Assembly: GCF_001577835.2 (NCBI RefSeq)
Contig: NC_029529.1
Location: forward strand, 12,721,380 to 12,785,379
Source of the DNA: Coturnix japonica
Taxonomy: Eukaryota; Chordata; Aves; Galliformes; Phasianidae
Length of the DNA: 64,000 nt
Direction of reading: 5' to 3'
The translations under genes were made by a program, and so were the position numbers. The notes beneath the pieces were generated by a model. It was not told the DNA's origin, did no database searches, and saw only the letters and a program-made list of their open reading frames with translations. Shown piece by piece: positions 60,092-64,000 of the stretch; position 1 is the stretch's first letter, and each line of letters begins with the position of its first letter.

Positions 60092-61834
60092 TTAACAGAT
60101 GATTGTTGCAACAAATCTCGAGACTCTTAATTGGTACAAGAAGGAAGCAGAGCAGTTAGGCCTGTTCTTTGCACTACAAAGACCTGGGGAGGCATCCAAG
60201 TGGCCCCACTGTGCTGAGCAGCCCGGCTCCCCTCGGGGCAGTGGGAAGCCCCATGTTCTGAAGCTGGGCTCACAGCGGCTCCCACTGCAAACAGACGCTG
60301 TGAGCACGGGCTGCTTGTCCAGGATCACACCAGCAGAGTGCAGGCAGCAATGAACCGAGCAGCACCACAGGCAGCACGCTGCACAGCCACCCCACAGCGC
60401 TGCCCCATACGGACGTGGGGCTCTCACAGATAGCACTGCTGTGCCCACAGCCCCCCCTGCTCCCCAGCACTGCAGTAACAGCCCAGACGTTTCTCAGCAC
60501 TTCACAATCAGTACAAAGAAAAAAGCAGCAAAAGCGGCCAAGTCCCACCTTTACCCACACAAACAGATCCCCCTTCCCTGCTCCCCACCACCCAAACCCA
60601 CCATGCAAATCCACACTGCTGCTCCCCACTGCCCTGCACTGGGCTCATGGCTCCGGATGCCACCAGCAGCACTGACACCGTCCTCATCGACCCCTTCCAC
60701 ACGTACCTACTTGCCAACGAGGTGCCCACATACGCTGCTCCACGGCCTCCTTCCCCCCTCACCCCCCCCACATCTCGCAGGGCACAGGCAGGCAGACCAT
60801 CCCATGGGAAGGTGCAGACCAGCAGAAACAAAGCTCCCATGCACGGCTGCACTGTGACACGGGCTGCAGACACAGCCAGGGCTGTTCTCAGCTGCTGCCC
60901 GACCCGCTGTGCAGCCACCACATAACAGCACAGAATGGGAATCCTTCCTCCTGCACAGCACTCCTGGCTCCGCTGCCAAGGGAGGAGCACAGACATTGCT
61001 GCCCAGCACAGACACTGGGATAAGAGCTATTACCAGTGGACACACAGCATGGCCATAGAATCCATCTCCCTGTGCACTACAAGCTCTACTGGCCAAAGTC
61101 AGATGGTGTTCCAGCCCCAAAGACGCTTTGAGAACAGCTTGCAGACACCACGGGTGAGTGAGGAAACCTCCCAGCTAACACAAGGAAACATTAAATCAAA
61201 GCACATTTTCAGCACTGACATTTTGGGTGAGTCCCTCCAGCAAGAAAAAGGCAAAACTGCAGGCAGGAAAAGCAGCAAAGGAGGGATCCAGTACAGTCTG
61301 TCTGAGCCAGGTCTCCCATGGCAAAGCCCACCTGTATGGAGGCACAGCTCCGTACATGGCTCCTGCTGGGAACGTGCTCCTAATGAAAACCAGGGGGGGC
61401 TGCGGGCAGGAAATGGGGGGGGCTGATCCCAGCCAAGGAGCCGCTCACAGCCCACCCTGCACGGAGACCATCCCAGCTCCAGGCGTGGAGCTCCAGCCTC
61501 CAAACCATCTGTTACTGCAGTAGGAACAGATCGGTTACACCATGAGATCTACCCCTGGTCTGCACCATAAATAACTGGGGAGGGCAGAGCAAAGCGTGGA
61601 AGGACCCTGTTAGTGCAAGCGCCAACATCCACCCACAGCACTGCGTGCGAGACAGTGCCAGCAGTGCTGCAGGCTCCTACAGGTACAGAAAACACAGGAG
61701 GTCCCACGAAGTGTTAGTTGTCATTCTTGAAAGCTGCGTTTGGGCGGAATTCATCTTGTTAACCAAAATGCAAGGAACCAAGTGCGGGTGATCTGCTGCT
61801 GTGTCACGGCCCCGCTGGCATCACGGAGCTCCCG

Positions 61835-63988
<2,154 letters not shown>

Positions 63989-64000
63989 TCACTGCGAGCA

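Overview
The window is vertebrate nuclear DNA from a bird, most likely a galliform (chicken, turkey, quail or a close relative). The evidence is: GT-AG split genes with short introns; scattered CR1 LINE fragments, the typical avian repeat; two pieces of a mariner element resembling chicken Galluhop/Mariner1_GG; and a gene order equal to human 16p12.2 packed into 64 kb. No exact species is claimed.

Layout. 1-37,972 (minus): DNAH3, an inner-arm axonemal dynein heavy chain. It is traced here as 51 coding exons that join in phase into 3,432 residues; the 3' exons (AAA6 and C-terminus) lie off the left edge. 38.6-41.1 kb: GC-rich region between the head-to-head genes DNAH3 and LDAF1, with CR1 copies and several short tandem repeats. 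41,212-43,920 (plus): LDAF1 (TMEM159/promethin), 157 aa. 43.9-46.8 kb: the LDAF1 3' region plus an unexplained CpG-rich block. 46,806-52,349 (minus): ZP2, a complete 18-exon egg-coat glycoprotein gene of 693 aa. 52.35-54.89 kb: head-to-head spacer with CR1. 54,893-58,796 (plus): ANKS4B, two coding exons, 403 aa. 61,835-63,769 (minus): the last five coding exons of CRYM, whose 5' part lies off the right edge. ANKS4B and CRYM are tail to tail.

The genes do not form one pathway: ciliary motility, lipid droplets, egg coat, brush-border microvilli, and ketimine reduction/thyroid-hormone binding. They stay together as old synteny. Strands alternate -,+,-,+,-, giving two divergent spacers (DNAH3/LDAF1 and ZP2/ANKS4B) and two convergent ones.

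No undescribed multi-gene system, operon, CRISPR array, RNA gene or endogenous virus was found. The observations most worth checking are small: a duplicated splice-donor cassette at the DNAH3 start exon, an 8-bp minisatellite open in all six frames in the DNAH3/LDAF1 spacer, an orphan CpG-rich block between two gene ends, a very short ZP2 3' UTR, and mariner fossils in DNAH3 introns. Exon edges were set by reading splice sites, protein similarity and codon phase by eye; no alignment was run.
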